Of a stretch of DNA of 64,000 nucleotides, positions 31,160-39,253 are shown piece by piece (within the stretch, counting starts at the first letter, position 1; each line of letters begins with the position of its first letter). A program made the position numbers and the translations under genes. The notes beneath the pieces are model-generated. The model ran no database searches and was not told where the DNA came from. It saw only the letters and a program-made list of their open reading frames with translations. The stretch is from assembly GCA_021817565.1 (NCBI GenBank), contig JAKAUP010000004.1:1-64000 (forward strand), written 5' to 3'. The DNA is from Microcaldota archaeon (GTDB lineage Archaea > Micrarchaeota > Micrarchaeia > Micrarchaeales > Micrarchaeaceae).

Positions 31160-31627
31160 TCAGAGCTTTACCTCCCCTGAGTCTATCCTCTTTATGAACT
31201 CCTTTGCGCTTACGTTCTCGCAAGTTATCCCCATGCTCACACAGGTGCCCAGCACCTGCTTTACCTTCTCCTTCATGCCAGCCCCGTATAGCGCGCCAGC
31301 CTTGGCGTCTACTATCTTCTTTACCTGGTCCAAACTCACATTTCCCACTATCTCTCCTTTTGCCTTGGCTCCTTTCTGCGCCTTGACCTCCTTCAATAGG
31401 AGTGCGCTTGTTGGTGGCATACCCACTTCTATCCTGAACTTCTTGGTTGCTGTATCGACTATTACCTTCACCGGCACCTTTATGCCTTCAAAAGCCGCAG
31501 TTTTCTTGTTTATCTCCCCTATTACATCGTTAACATTTACCCCCATAGGACCCAGTGCTGGGCCTAGAGGCGGACCTGCAGTGGCCTTGCCCCCCTCGAT
31601 TAATCCCGCTATAGTGCTTTCACTCAT
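31160..31627 (-). CDS. rpl11: 50S ribosomal protein L11
   Basis: 155 residues, archaeal L11. The N-terminal domain has GGKATAGPPLGPALGPMGVN (about 12-31), the conserved region of the GTPase-associated centre, and the C-terminal domain has a VDAKAGALYGAGMKEKVKQV segment that contacts 23S rRNA. It binds the 23S rRNA stalk base and takes part in factor binding. It follows Spt5/NusG by 13 bases, the classical archaeal order. L1 and L10, which often follow, are replaced here by a DNA glycosylase gene. Confidence 0.97.
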   Translation of the reverse strand: MSESTIAGLIEGGKATAGPPLGPALGPMGVNVNDVIGEINKKTAAFEGIKVPVKVIVDTATKKFRIEVGMPPTSALLLKEVKAQKGAKAKGEIVGNVSLDQVKKIVDAKAGALYGAGMKEKVKQVLGTCVSMGITCENVSAKEFIKRIDSGEVKL

Positions 31628-31640
31628 AATACCATCTCAA

Positions 31641-32093
31641 TCATTCGGCGTTTTTAGCCCTCGTTATTACCTTCGCTGTATTTATCTTTGTTGTAACAGG
31701 TATTGGAACCACTACATCTATAAGCTCCACAGTTATCTCGCGCTTTGAGTCATCCACCTTCAGCACCTTCGCTTTGTAGCCCTTGAATGGACCTGAGGTG
31801 AACTCAACCACGTCGTTCTTTGATATCTCTTGCGCCGATACCCCGACTTTTGATATGAGCTTCTCGACTTCCTCTGGGCTTATCGGCTTGGGCAGTATGC
31901 CTCTAACGTTCCTTACCTTGCTCACGAAGTTTCTGCATGCCGATTCGTCTTCCGCCTCCACTATAAGATATCCTCGCATTCCATCCACAATTATTATGGA
32001 GTACACTGAACTATCGCTTTTCTCGCGCTTACTGCTGAGCATGTTTGCCGCTATGCGTTCCTGCCCAGAAGTCACTTTTACAACGAAATACAA
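31641..32093 (-). CDS. spt5: Transcription elongation factor Spt5 (NusG family)
   Basis: 150 residues: an NGN domain (1-85; FVVKVTSGQERIAANML, then MRGYLIVEAED, and VRGIL) and a KOW domain (about 92-140; NDVVEFTSGPFKGYKAKVLKVDDSKREITVEL). Archaeal Spt5 pairs with Spt4 and bridges the RNA polymerase clamp, raising processivity. Length matches archaeal Spt5. It is the first gene of the long leftward operon that runs through L11 to DUF192. The divergent Trm5-like gene starts 69 bases away, and both promoters lie in that AT-rich gap. Confidence 0.95.
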   Translation of the reverse strand: MYFVVKVTSGQERIAANMLSSKREKSDSSVYSIIIVDGMRGYLIVEAEDESACRNFVSKVRNVRGILPKPISPEEVEKLISKVGVSAQEISKNDVVEFTSGPFKGYKAKVLKVDDSKREITVELIDVVVPIPVTTKINTAKVITRAKNAE

Positions 32094-32162
32094 ATTATCA
32101 CATTTTCTTAATCATAACAAAGGTTAATAATTTTATATAATTACACTAAACCCGGGAGTCAT

Positions 32163-33158
32163 ATGTTATCCATAAAAGTCCGGAAGAAACGCGCTGAAAC
32201 GCTCAGAAAGAAACTAATAAAGCTTGGCCTCCTCAGAACAAAAGATAAAATCATACGCGATGAGACGTATGTATACCTGCCCCTTACTGATTATGCGGGG
32301 CAAAATATTAAAAGCCTTTCTAAACTTGGCGGAGTGCTTCACAAATCCGCTGTTGAGAAACGGCTTCGCGCCGCTGTTCCAAGCATAGGCTATGACCTGC
32401 TTGGTGACATAGCTGTGATAGACGCAAAGAGGAAGAGATTATCGCAAAAAGAGATACTGGTTGAAGGCAAAAGAATAATCTCATCCAATCCCAGGGTAAG
32501 CACAGTGCTATCAAAGGCTGGTCCGGTAAGCGGGAAATTTAGGACCAGGAAGTTCAGTTATGTGTGTGGGAAGCGCTCGTTCATCGCACATTACAAGGAG
32601 AACGGAGCATTCTTTGAGTTTGATGTTAGGAAGGTTTTCTTTTCATCAAGGTTGGCGTACGAACGCGCCCGTATAAGCTCTGTCGTGAAAAAAGGGGAGG
32701 TAGTTGCGGTTCCGTTTGCTGGCGTTGGCCCTTTCCCGATAGTGATAGCAAAGAACGCTGATCCAAAAACAGTAGTCGCAATAGAGCTTAACGCAGTTGC
32801 GTTTCGTTACCTTCTAAAAAACATAAAGGCCAACAAGGTGATGCGCATAAAGCCGGAACTCGGCGATTTTAGGAAGCTTGCAGATGATTACAAGGGAATT
32901 GCTGACAGGGTAATAATGCAGATGCCTACAAAGAGCACAGAGTTCATCGAGCCAATGCTTAAAATCTCGAAGCGCAGCGGAAAGTCGCACATATACCTTT
33001 TCTGCGATAAGGATAAGATTGACGACGTAAAATCTGAGATACGCAATAACCTGCTCTCTTACGGCTATACAACCAGGTTCACCTTTGAGAGAGTTGTCAG
33101 GAGCTATTCAAAAAGCGAAGTCGAGATGGTTTTTGATATATCTTTCAGGAAGCGCTAG
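32163..33158 (+). CDS. Trm5/TYW2-type tRNA methyltransferase family protein
   Basis: 331 residues. The Rossmann domain has FDVRKVFFSSRLAYERARI (about 157-175), the Trm5 linker, then PFAGVGPFPIVIAKN (about 188-202) binding S-adenosylmethionine, IELNAVAFRYLLKNI and the catalytic-pocket strand DRVIMQMP where Trm5 has NLP. Trm5 methylates N1 of G37 in tRNAs; related Taw enzymes build wyosine. The change at the NLP motif leaves the subtype open. A TATA box (TTTTATATAA, centred near 32136) is 26 bases before the ATG, suggesting a leaderless mRNA. Its stop shares a CTAG with the convergent helicase gene. Confidence 0.85.
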   Translation: MLSIKVRKKRAETLRKKLIKLGLLRTKDKIIRDETYVYLPLTDYAGQNIKSLSKLGGVLHKSAVEKRLRAAVPSIGYDLLGDIAVIDAKRKRLSQKEILVEGKRIISSNPRVSTVLSKAGPVSGKFRTRKFSYVCGKRSFIAHYKENGAFFEFDVRKVFFSSRLAYERARISSVVKKGEVVAVPFAGVGPFPIVIAKNADPKTVVAIELNAVAFRYLLKNIKANKVMRIKPELGDFRKLADDYKGIADRVIMQMPTKSTEFIEPMLKISKRSGKSHIYLFCDKDKIDDVKSEIRNNLLSYGYTTRFTFERVVRSYSKSEVEMVFDISFRKR

Positions 33159-35266
33159 AACTGCGCAAATATCCTCTCTGTTATCTCTTTTCCAAGTATG
33201 CTTTCAACCCGCGTCCTGCTCTCCCTTAGTTCTTTTACTGTCTTTATCCCGCTGTTAAAGAGCCTGCGCGCCCTTGCCCTACCAACCTGCTCAAGCCTGA
33301 CAAGGTCAAGCAGCTCGTCCTTTATCCCATACCTTATCCTGACCCTGTCGTCAACCAGAGGCCTGTAGTGCTTTCCCACGCTTTTCAGCAGCTCTATCCA
33401 CGAATATATTATCCAGTCAGCATTCGTTATCTTTGAGTATAGGGCGCCGGGCGTAGCATTGAAATCCTTCATTATCGCGTCCTCGTCTTTCTCCTCTATC
33501 CAGTCATGTATTGTCTTAGCCGTGGAATAAGCTCCGACCTCATCCTGGAAGCCATATGTCCTCTGGTACTTTGAGGGGTGCAATGTCCCATTATCTATCA
33601 ACTCTATGAACTCCTCTTCCATCTCCTCATATTTCTGCCTGGGAGGGCGTATGTGTGGCCTCATTTCTATTGTATTTGATATTGTGAAAAGGTTTGATAT
33701 CGGGCTTGATGGTTCATTGTCAAGCATCCACCTTGCAGACAATGGATCTATGTACAACTCGCTTACTCTCTTTCCCGTCTTTGTTGCGTGCAGCTTTCCC
33801 TTCAGGTAGTCAACAAATTCCCATTCTATGAGCTCTCTTAGTATATCTTCCACCACCATATCTATGTGCGATTGCTTCCTGTACTGATGCGCATAGAAGC
33901 TGCTATTCAAGAAATCCTTTATCGAGTCTGAGTTGTTCAGGAAATCTGAGGATATAAACGAGAGCACATGAGTTCTAAGCACGGGCGCCATCCCCAAAGC
34001 GGAATAAATAGGCTCTGGATTCGCAGATATGTACCTTTCTCTTGCCTCTTTCACCGATGCGTTCGGCCCTATCTGTACAAATGCCCGCCCCTCCTTGTCA
34101 TATTTTGGCCTCCCTGCCCTTCCGAAAAGCTGCACAACCTCGTTTACCCCTATCCTCTCTGCGCCAAATCCGTTATGCCTTACAAGGTCCCTGACAAGCA
34201 CAGTATGTGCAGGAAGGTTAACCCCCAAGCCAAGCGTCGTGGTGGAACATATCACCTTTATCAGGTTGTCCCTAAACCCATCCTCTATCATTTTTCTCTG
34301 TTGGTTTAGCAGACCTGAATGGTGGAACGCAGCTCCGCTCTTTACCAGTTCCGAAAGCTTTTCGCACTGCCTGGTCGGACGGTCAAGCACGTGTTCCACA
34401 TATGATGCAATCCTTACAAGATCGCCATTTCCAGACTTGTTATACTTTGCAAGGTATTCCGCAATCTTTGCTGCTCCGGATTCCGCATTTCTCTTGCTTG
34501 AATAGAATATGAGCAGCTGCTTGTGCCTTGACAGGGTATCGGCAAGCAGCGCAATCTCCGGGCTACCAGCCTTTTCGTTGGTAGGCAGCGCCTCCCTCTT
34601 CTCTTTTCCAGCCCCATATGTGTAGGCGAACCCGCCCTTTATTACACCTTTTACCAACTTTACCGGCCTGTAGTTGCTCTCGACGTAATCTGCATTCAGC
34701 CATCCGGCTATCTCCTTTGCGTTCCCTATCGTTGCGCTCAATGCCACTATCTGTATCGGCATGCCCCTCATTCTAGTCATCAGGAGTTCAAGCGTGGGTC
34801 CGCGACCTGCATCCCCTATCATATGCACCTCGTCAAAGACAACGCAGCCCATCTTGTCCAGCCAGGCTGCACCGTGCCTGATAAGGCTATCCAGCTTTTC
34901 GGTCGATACAAATAGCATATCATAATCGAATAGCCACATATCATTGGAATCAAGGTCGCCCATCGATATGGCCGTTCTTATATAAGGATAGTTTTCCTTG
35001 AACTCCTCATATTTCTCGCTTACCAGTGCCCTCATTGGCGCGACATATACGCTCTTCCTCCCTTCCAGTACGCTTCTTACGCATGATATTTCAGCTATCA
35101 ACGTTTTTCCGCTTGCGGTAGGTGCTGACACAACAATGTTTCTCCCTTCCAGCAAGCCCTTCCCGAGTGCCTGCTCTTGAGGAGGAGTAAGCCTCTCTAT
35201 GCCCCTATTCTGCACAGACTCTATTATCTCATTGTGCAACTTACCTTTCAATTCTGATATTAGCAT
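33155..35266 (-). CDS. hel308: Hel308-type ATP-dependent DNA helicase
   Basis: 703 residues, the Hel308 length. Motif I SAPTASGKT (about 49-57), motif II DEVH, motif III LSATIGN, motif IVa-V LGVNLPAHTVLV and motif VI QLFGRAGRPKYD are all present, followed by a winged helix and a ratchet domain, and a C-terminal helix-hairpin-helix (LEQVGRARARRLFNSGI, about 650-666). Hel308 unwinds lagging strands at stalled forks with 3'-5' polarity and aids repair. The N-terminus, LTPPQEQAL, is the Q-motif. It is transcribed leftward from a promoter with ATTTAAATATG near 35305 and converges on the Trm5-like gene. Confidence 0.93.
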   Translation of the reverse strand: MLISELKGKLHNEIIESVQNRGIERLTPPQEQALGKGLLEGRNIVVSAPTASGKTLIAEISCVRSVLEGRKSVYVAPMRALVSEKYEEFKENYPYIRTAISMGDLDSNDMWLFDYDMLFVSTEKLDSLIRHGAAWLDKMGCVVFDEVHMIGDAGRGPTLELLMTRMRGMPIQIVALSATIGNAKEIAGWLNADYVESNYRPVKLVKGVIKGGFAYTYGAGKEKREALPTNEKAGSPEIALLADTLSRHKQLLIFYSSKRNAESGAAKIAEYLAKYNKSGNGDLVRIASYVEHVLDRPTRQCEKLSELVKSGAAFHHSGLLNQQRKMIEDGFRDNLIKVICSTTTLGLGVNLPAHTVLVRDLVRHNGFGAERIGVNEVVQLFGRAGRPKYDKEGRAFVQIGPNASVKEARERYISANPEPIYSALGMAPVLRTHVLSFISSDFLNNSDSIKDFLNSSFYAHQYRKQSHIDMVVEDILRELIEWEFVDYLKGKLHATKTGKRVSELYIDPLSARWMLDNEPSSPISNLFTISNTIEMRPHIRPPRQKYEEMEEEFIELIDNGTLHPSKYQRTYGFQDEVGAYSTAKTIHDWIEEKDEDAIMKDFNATPGALYSKITNADWIIYSWIELLKSVGKHYRPLVDDRVRIRYGIKDELLDLVRLEQVGRARARRLFNSGIKTVKELRESRTRVESILGKEITERIFAQF

Positions 35267-35364
35267 GTTGGGGCACCGTAGCTCCGTTGATGGATGAACA
35301 TTTAAATATGTTTATTCTTATTAATCCTTAGCTTTTATTTATTTTTAGCTAATTAGGTGAACCT

Positions 35365-35787
35365 ATGATAACAAACTTTACAATGGACAAGATAGACGCG
35401 AAGATTGAGGATGTCAATCTTTTACAGACCCAGAGATACCCAAAGCTTAACATTTCTATAGACGATGTGGAGAGCAAGAATGATAAGGTTGTGATATCTT
35501 ACACGTTCCATGCTGACTACAAGGATGGGGACAGCGAGAAGGCGAAAAGCGTTGGCCACATAAAGCTGAACGGGATTGTCGAGGTCACAGAAGACAAGAC
35601 AAAACATTCAAAAATCGTGGAGCAGTGGAAGGAGAAAGGAAACCTGCCGATTGATGTGGCGGAGGAGGTCATAAACGGACTGAACTTTAGGTGCAGCGCT
35701 ACCGGCACGCTGGTTGCATACTCACTGGGTTTGATACCTCCGCTAGTAATAGGCCAGACCAAGATATCAGAGCCTGCGAAAAAGTAA
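35365..35787 (+). CDS. Small conserved-looking protein, possibly SecB-like fold
   Basis: 140 residues. Pattern: strand-rich first two thirds (LNISIDDVESK, KVVISYTFHADYKD, GHIKLNGIVEVTED), then a helix (DVAEEVINGLNFRCSATGTLVAYSLGLIPPL). The NFRC...PPL end is reminiscent of SecB-fold proteins, but the likeness is weak and I do not assign a chaperone function. GGTGA lies 6 bases before the ATG, a clear ribosome-binding site. A terminator-like hairpin follows its stop, so it is probably its own transcription unit between the helicase and polymerase genes. Confidence 0.6.
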   Translation: MITNFTMDKIDAKIEDVNLLQTQRYPKLNISIDDVESKNDKVVISYTFHADYKDGDSEKAKSVGHIKLNGIVEVTEDKTKHSKIVEQWKEKGNLPIDVAEEVINGLNFRCSATGTLVAYSLGLIPPLVIGQTKISEPAKK

Positions 35788-35801
35788 ATCCGTCCCTGTT
35801 T

Positions 35802-35821
35802 GGCTGGGAAAACGCCCAGCC
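35802..35821 (+). terminator. Hairpin after the gene at 35365
   Basis: GGCTGGG and CCCAGCC form a 7-bp stem with a 6-base loop, followed by a pyrimidine-rich run (TTCCTTCTTC). It sits 14 bases after a stop codon and before polB, so a 3' end signal is likely. Confidence 0.5.
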
Positions 35822-35852
35822 TTCCTTCTTCAACTAAGTTATTTGTGATTGT

Positions 35853-38267
35853 GTGAACCAGATAATAGGTTATCTTTTAGATGTTGACTATCTGATAAAC
35901 AACAATGTTGGTATTATACGACTGACTGTGAGGGGCGACGACGGGATACACGAGATATTCGACTCCTCTTTTTCCCCATACTTCTACCTCAGCCCAGATA
36001 AAAAATGCTCGGAAGAGAAATTGCTGTCCTGCTTTAATGGAATAAGAGTTAGGGAAATCTCAAGAGAAAAAAAGAGCATTTTCGGGAAGGATTTAGATAT
36101 GTACAAGATTGTACTCTACAACCCGAAGGATGTGCCAACTTCAAGCAGGCAGGCAGAAATATACGGCACTTCGTATGAATCCGATATACCATTTGCTAAG
36201 CGGTACCTTATCGACAAAGGCATAATCACGCTTAAGCCCTATATCTTCACCACCGAAGTGGAAGATAAATTAACAGTACTCAAAGGATTCGAAGAAAATA
36301 ACGATTCTGGACAGGTGGAAAACAACAAAATGAATGTACTTTGCTTCGACATCGAGACATACAATCCGCTCGGCGCCCCTCGCCCTGATAAGGACCCTGT
36401 GATAATGCTTAGCTACCATTACCTTTCAGCTGGCAAAACAGGCAGCGGCGTAATAACCTTCAAGAAGATAGACAGGGATTTTGTCAGATATGTAAATGAC
36501 GAGAAGGATCTCTTCAGAAACTTTGCAGAACTGCTTAACGAGCTTGACATCGACATTGTCTCTGGGTATAACTCAGCCAATTTTGACATACGCTATATGA
36601 TAGAGAGGGCACAGGCGCTGAAAATTGAGTTCAATATAAGCAGGTTCAATGGGGAGACGAAGATTGAGAGGCATGGACTTGTTGACAAGGTCAAGATCGG
36701 CGGGCGCGTGCATGTTGACATGTATGTAGTGGTAAAGTTTATATCAGTGGTGGGCGCTGCGGAGAGCATACTAAAGCTGAACAGCTACACCTTAAAGAAC
36801 GTGTACGAGGCAGTAAGCAATGGAAAGAAACGCATGGTTGACAAGCTTGGTATATATAAGCTCTGGGATGGTAGCGAAGATGACCTCAAGGAGCTCGCGG
36901 ATTACAACCTTAATGATTCGGAGGCATTGCACACAGTGTACGACTCGTTTATACCCATAATGATTGAGATGACCAAGATATCGGGAAATTCGCTTAGCGA
37001 TATATGCGTTTCTACCTCTGGGCAAATCGTCGAATTTTTGCTGATGCGGTATTCAAGAATGTTCGGAGAGATCATACCAAACAAACCGAACGAACTGGAG
37101 ATAAGGAAAAGAGTATCTGCGCCGATAGAGGGAGCGTATGTGAAGACACCCGAACCCGGAGTCTACGAAAACCTCGCAATCTTCGATTTTCGGAGCCTTT
37201 ATCCGTCAATTATAATATCGCACAACATAGACCCGTCATCGCTGTGCAATGATTGCATTGAATATTACGAGTCGCCTTTAGGCTATAAATTCTCAAAGAC
37301 GAGGAAATCCATAATCCCGACAATACTGAAGGTGATGCTTGACGCGCGCGCAGAAGTCAAAAAACTCTACAAGAGGAACAAGGATGACATTATGCTGGGT
37401 GCGAGATCGCAGGCGCTTAAGATAGTGTCAAACTCGTTTTACGGATATCTGGGTTATGCACGGTCGAGATGGTATTCGAGGGAGTGCGCATCAAGCACTA
37501 CTGCTTATGGGAGGAAGTACATACAGGAAACAATCGCAAGCGCAGAGGCTGCAGGCTTCAAGGTAATATATGGAGACACTGATTCGGTAGTTATGCTCCT
37601 GAACGATAAGAGCAAGGACGACGCAATAAGATTTGTTGAGGGATTTAACAGCAAGCTTCCGGAGTCAATGAACCTAGAGCTGGAGGATTTCTATAGGAGA
37701 GGGATATTCGTAGGCAAGAAGGTGGAGCAGAGCGTTACTGGCGCAAAGAAGAAATATGCGCTCGTTTCTTACGACGGCTATATAAAGATAAGGGGCTTTG
37801 AACTCGTGAGAAGGGATTGGTCAAGGGTAGCGCGCGACACGCAGAAAAGAGTGCTTGAAGCGATACTCAACGATGGCAGCAAGGAGAAGGCGCTTGGCAT
37901 AGTGAAGGAGATTATAGACAAGCTCAGAGCAGGACAGGTTCCGATAGAGGATCTTTCGATAAGGTCGCAGCTCAGGAAGAGCATAGAGAGCTATGATACA
38001 AAGTCTCCGGAAGTAATGGCTGCAAAGAAGGCAATAGAGGGCAAATTAAAGAAGAAGGACGAACTGGAACATGCTGTGATAAGCTATGTGATAACAAAGC
38101 ACGGAAGCACGATATCTGAGAAGGCTACACTGACAGAATTCGCAAAAGACTATGATGCCGAGTATTACATAAATAACCAACTTATACCTTCCATAATGCG
38201 CATCCTTAAAGAGATAGGGTTTAATGAGGATGAGGTTAAAGGATTAGGTAAACAGCAGAAATTGTAG
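35853..38267 (+). CDS. polB: Family B DNA polymerase
   Basis: 804 residues from a GTG start, a normal archaeal PolB size. The proofreading exonuclease is complete: Exo I FDIETY (about 168-173), Exo II GYNSANFDIRYM, Exo III YNLNDSEALH. Polymerase motif A is FRSLYPSIIISHN, motif B is KIVSNSFYGYLGYARSRW (about 525-542), and motif C is YGDTDSV (about 576-582). The C-terminal thumb follows. It is expected to be a main replicative or repair polymerase with 3'-5' proofreading. No intein is present. Methionine aminopeptidase follows by 12 bases, probably in one transcript. Confidence 0.97.
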   Translation: MNQIIGYLLDVDYLINNNVGIIRLTVRGDDGIHEIFDSSFSPYFYLSPDKKCSEEKLLSCFNGIRVREISREKKSIFGKDLDMYKIVLYNPKDVPTSSRQAEIYGTSYESDIPFAKRYLIDKGIITLKPYIFTTEVEDKLTVLKGFEENNDSGQVENNKMNVLCFDIETYNPLGAPRPDKDPVIMLSYHYLSAGKTGSGVITFKKIDRDFVRYVNDEKDLFRNFAELLNELDIDIVSGYNSANFDIRYMIERAQALKIEFNISRFNGETKIERHGLVDKVKIGGRVHVDMYVVVKFISVVGAAESILKLNSYTLKNVYEAVSNGKKRMVDKLGIYKLWDGSEDDLKELADYNLNDSEALHTVYDSFIPIMIEMTKISGNSLSDICVSTSGQIVEFLLMRYSRMFGEIIPNKPNELEIRKRVSAPIEGAYVKTPEPGVYENLAIFDFRSLYPSIIISHNIDPSSLCNDCIEYYESPLGYKFSKTRKSIIPTILKVMLDARAEVKKLYKRNKDDIMLGARSQALKIVSNSFYGYLGYARSRWYSRECASSTTAYGRKYIQETIASAEAAGFKVIYGDTDSVVMLLNDKSKDDAIRFVEGFNSKLPESMNLELEDFYRRGIFVGKKVEQSVTGAKKKYALVSYDGYIKIRGFELVRRDWSRVARDTQKRVLEAILNDGSKEKALGIVKEIIDKLRAGQVPIEDLSIRSQLRKSIESYDTKSPEVMAAKKAIEGKLKKKDELEHAVISYVITKHGSTISEKATLTEFAKDYDAEYYINNQLIPSIMRILKEIGFNEDEVKGLGKQQKL

Positions 38268-38279
38268 TTAGGTAATCTG

Positions 38280-39251
38280 ATGGAAGCGATAGACGATGGC
38301 GAGGAAACGACGCACGAGCATGAACACACCCACAATCATGCGCACGAGGAGATTAGTGCAGACGAAGAGTTGAAAATAAGGGAGGAAGTTGGAGCCTTTT
38401 CATTTAAGGCGCTTCATAAGGCCAAGGATCTGGTAAAGAATGGGGCTAAGCTCATAGACGTTGCGGAAGCGGTTGAAGCATATGTGAGGGAGAACGGCTT
38501 CGATATCGCGTTTCCGCTTAACCTCTCGATTGATTCGGAGGCTGCGCACTACACTCCGATGCTTTCAGATGAGAAGATCTTCAATGGGAATGTTGTTAAG
38601 ATAGACTTCGGTGTAGGAAAGAAGGGAATCCTTGGGGATTGCGCAACAACAGTCGACCTTTCAGGCAACTACCAGAAGCTTTTGGATGCGACAGAAGCTG
38701 CGCTCTCAGACGCAATCTCGTGCGTAAAGGCTGGCGTTCCGGTAAACCAGATAGGAAAATCAATCTCAGAAGCGATAACATCTAGGGGATTTTTGCCGAT
38801 AAAGAACCTTGGAGGGCACGGTGTGCGTGTGCACGACCTCCATTCCGATCCATTTATACCAAACTTTGACAATGGAGATACCACAAAGCTTGAGGAAGGG
38901 GATGTGATAGCCATAGAGCCTTTTGCAACACAGAAGGGCAGGGGCATGGTCGGAAATGGCGATGTTGTAGAGATATACAGCGTCAGATACCCGGCACAAA
39001 CAAGATCTAGCGTATCGCGCCTCATAATGGGGAGGATAATTGAAAAGGAAATGGTAGAACCTTTCGCTCTTAGATGGTTCAAGGACATGGTCAAGTCAAG
39101 ATTTGAGCTGCACGCCGCAATGAGAGAACTGGAGAAGGCTGGCGCAGTAGAGCCTCATCCGATGCTAGTAGAACTTGGAGGAGGTATAGTCTCACAGCAC
39201 GAAGCGGAGGTCGAAGTAGAGAAGGGAGGGTGCAAAGTGCTTACAAAGTAA
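38280..39251 (+). CDS. map: Methionine aminopeptidase, type II, with His-rich head
   Basis: 323 residues. The pita-bread domain carries the five metal ligands of MetAP: His in FPLNLSIDSEAAHY, KIDFGVGKKG (Asp), GDCATTVDLSG (Asp), LGGHGVRVHDLH (His), EPF (Glu) and a final Glu in QHEAEVEVEKGG. The type II insert is present. It removes the first Met from new proteins. The first 25 residues are unusual: HEHEHTHNHAHEE (about 12-24) contains six His and could bind zinc, cobalt or nickel, perhaps loading the active site. Follows polB by 12 bases and converges on the RNR gene. Confidence 0.95.
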   Translation: MEAIDDGEETTHEHEHTHNHAHEEISADEELKIREEVGAFSFKALHKAKDLVKNGAKLIDVAEAVEAYVRENGFDIAFPLNLSIDSEAAHYTPMLSDEKIFNGNVVKIDFGVGKKGILGDCATTVDLSGNYQKLLDATEAALSDAISCVKAGVPVNQIGKSISEAITSRGFLPIKNLGGHGVRVHDLHSDPFIPNFDNGDTTKLEEGDVIAIEPFATQKGRGMVGNGDVVEIYSVRYPAQTRSSVSRLIMGRIIEKEMVEPFALRWFKDMVKSRFELHAAMRELEKAGAVEPHPMLVELGGGIVSQHEAEVEVEKGGCKVLTK

Positions 39252-39253
39252 GC

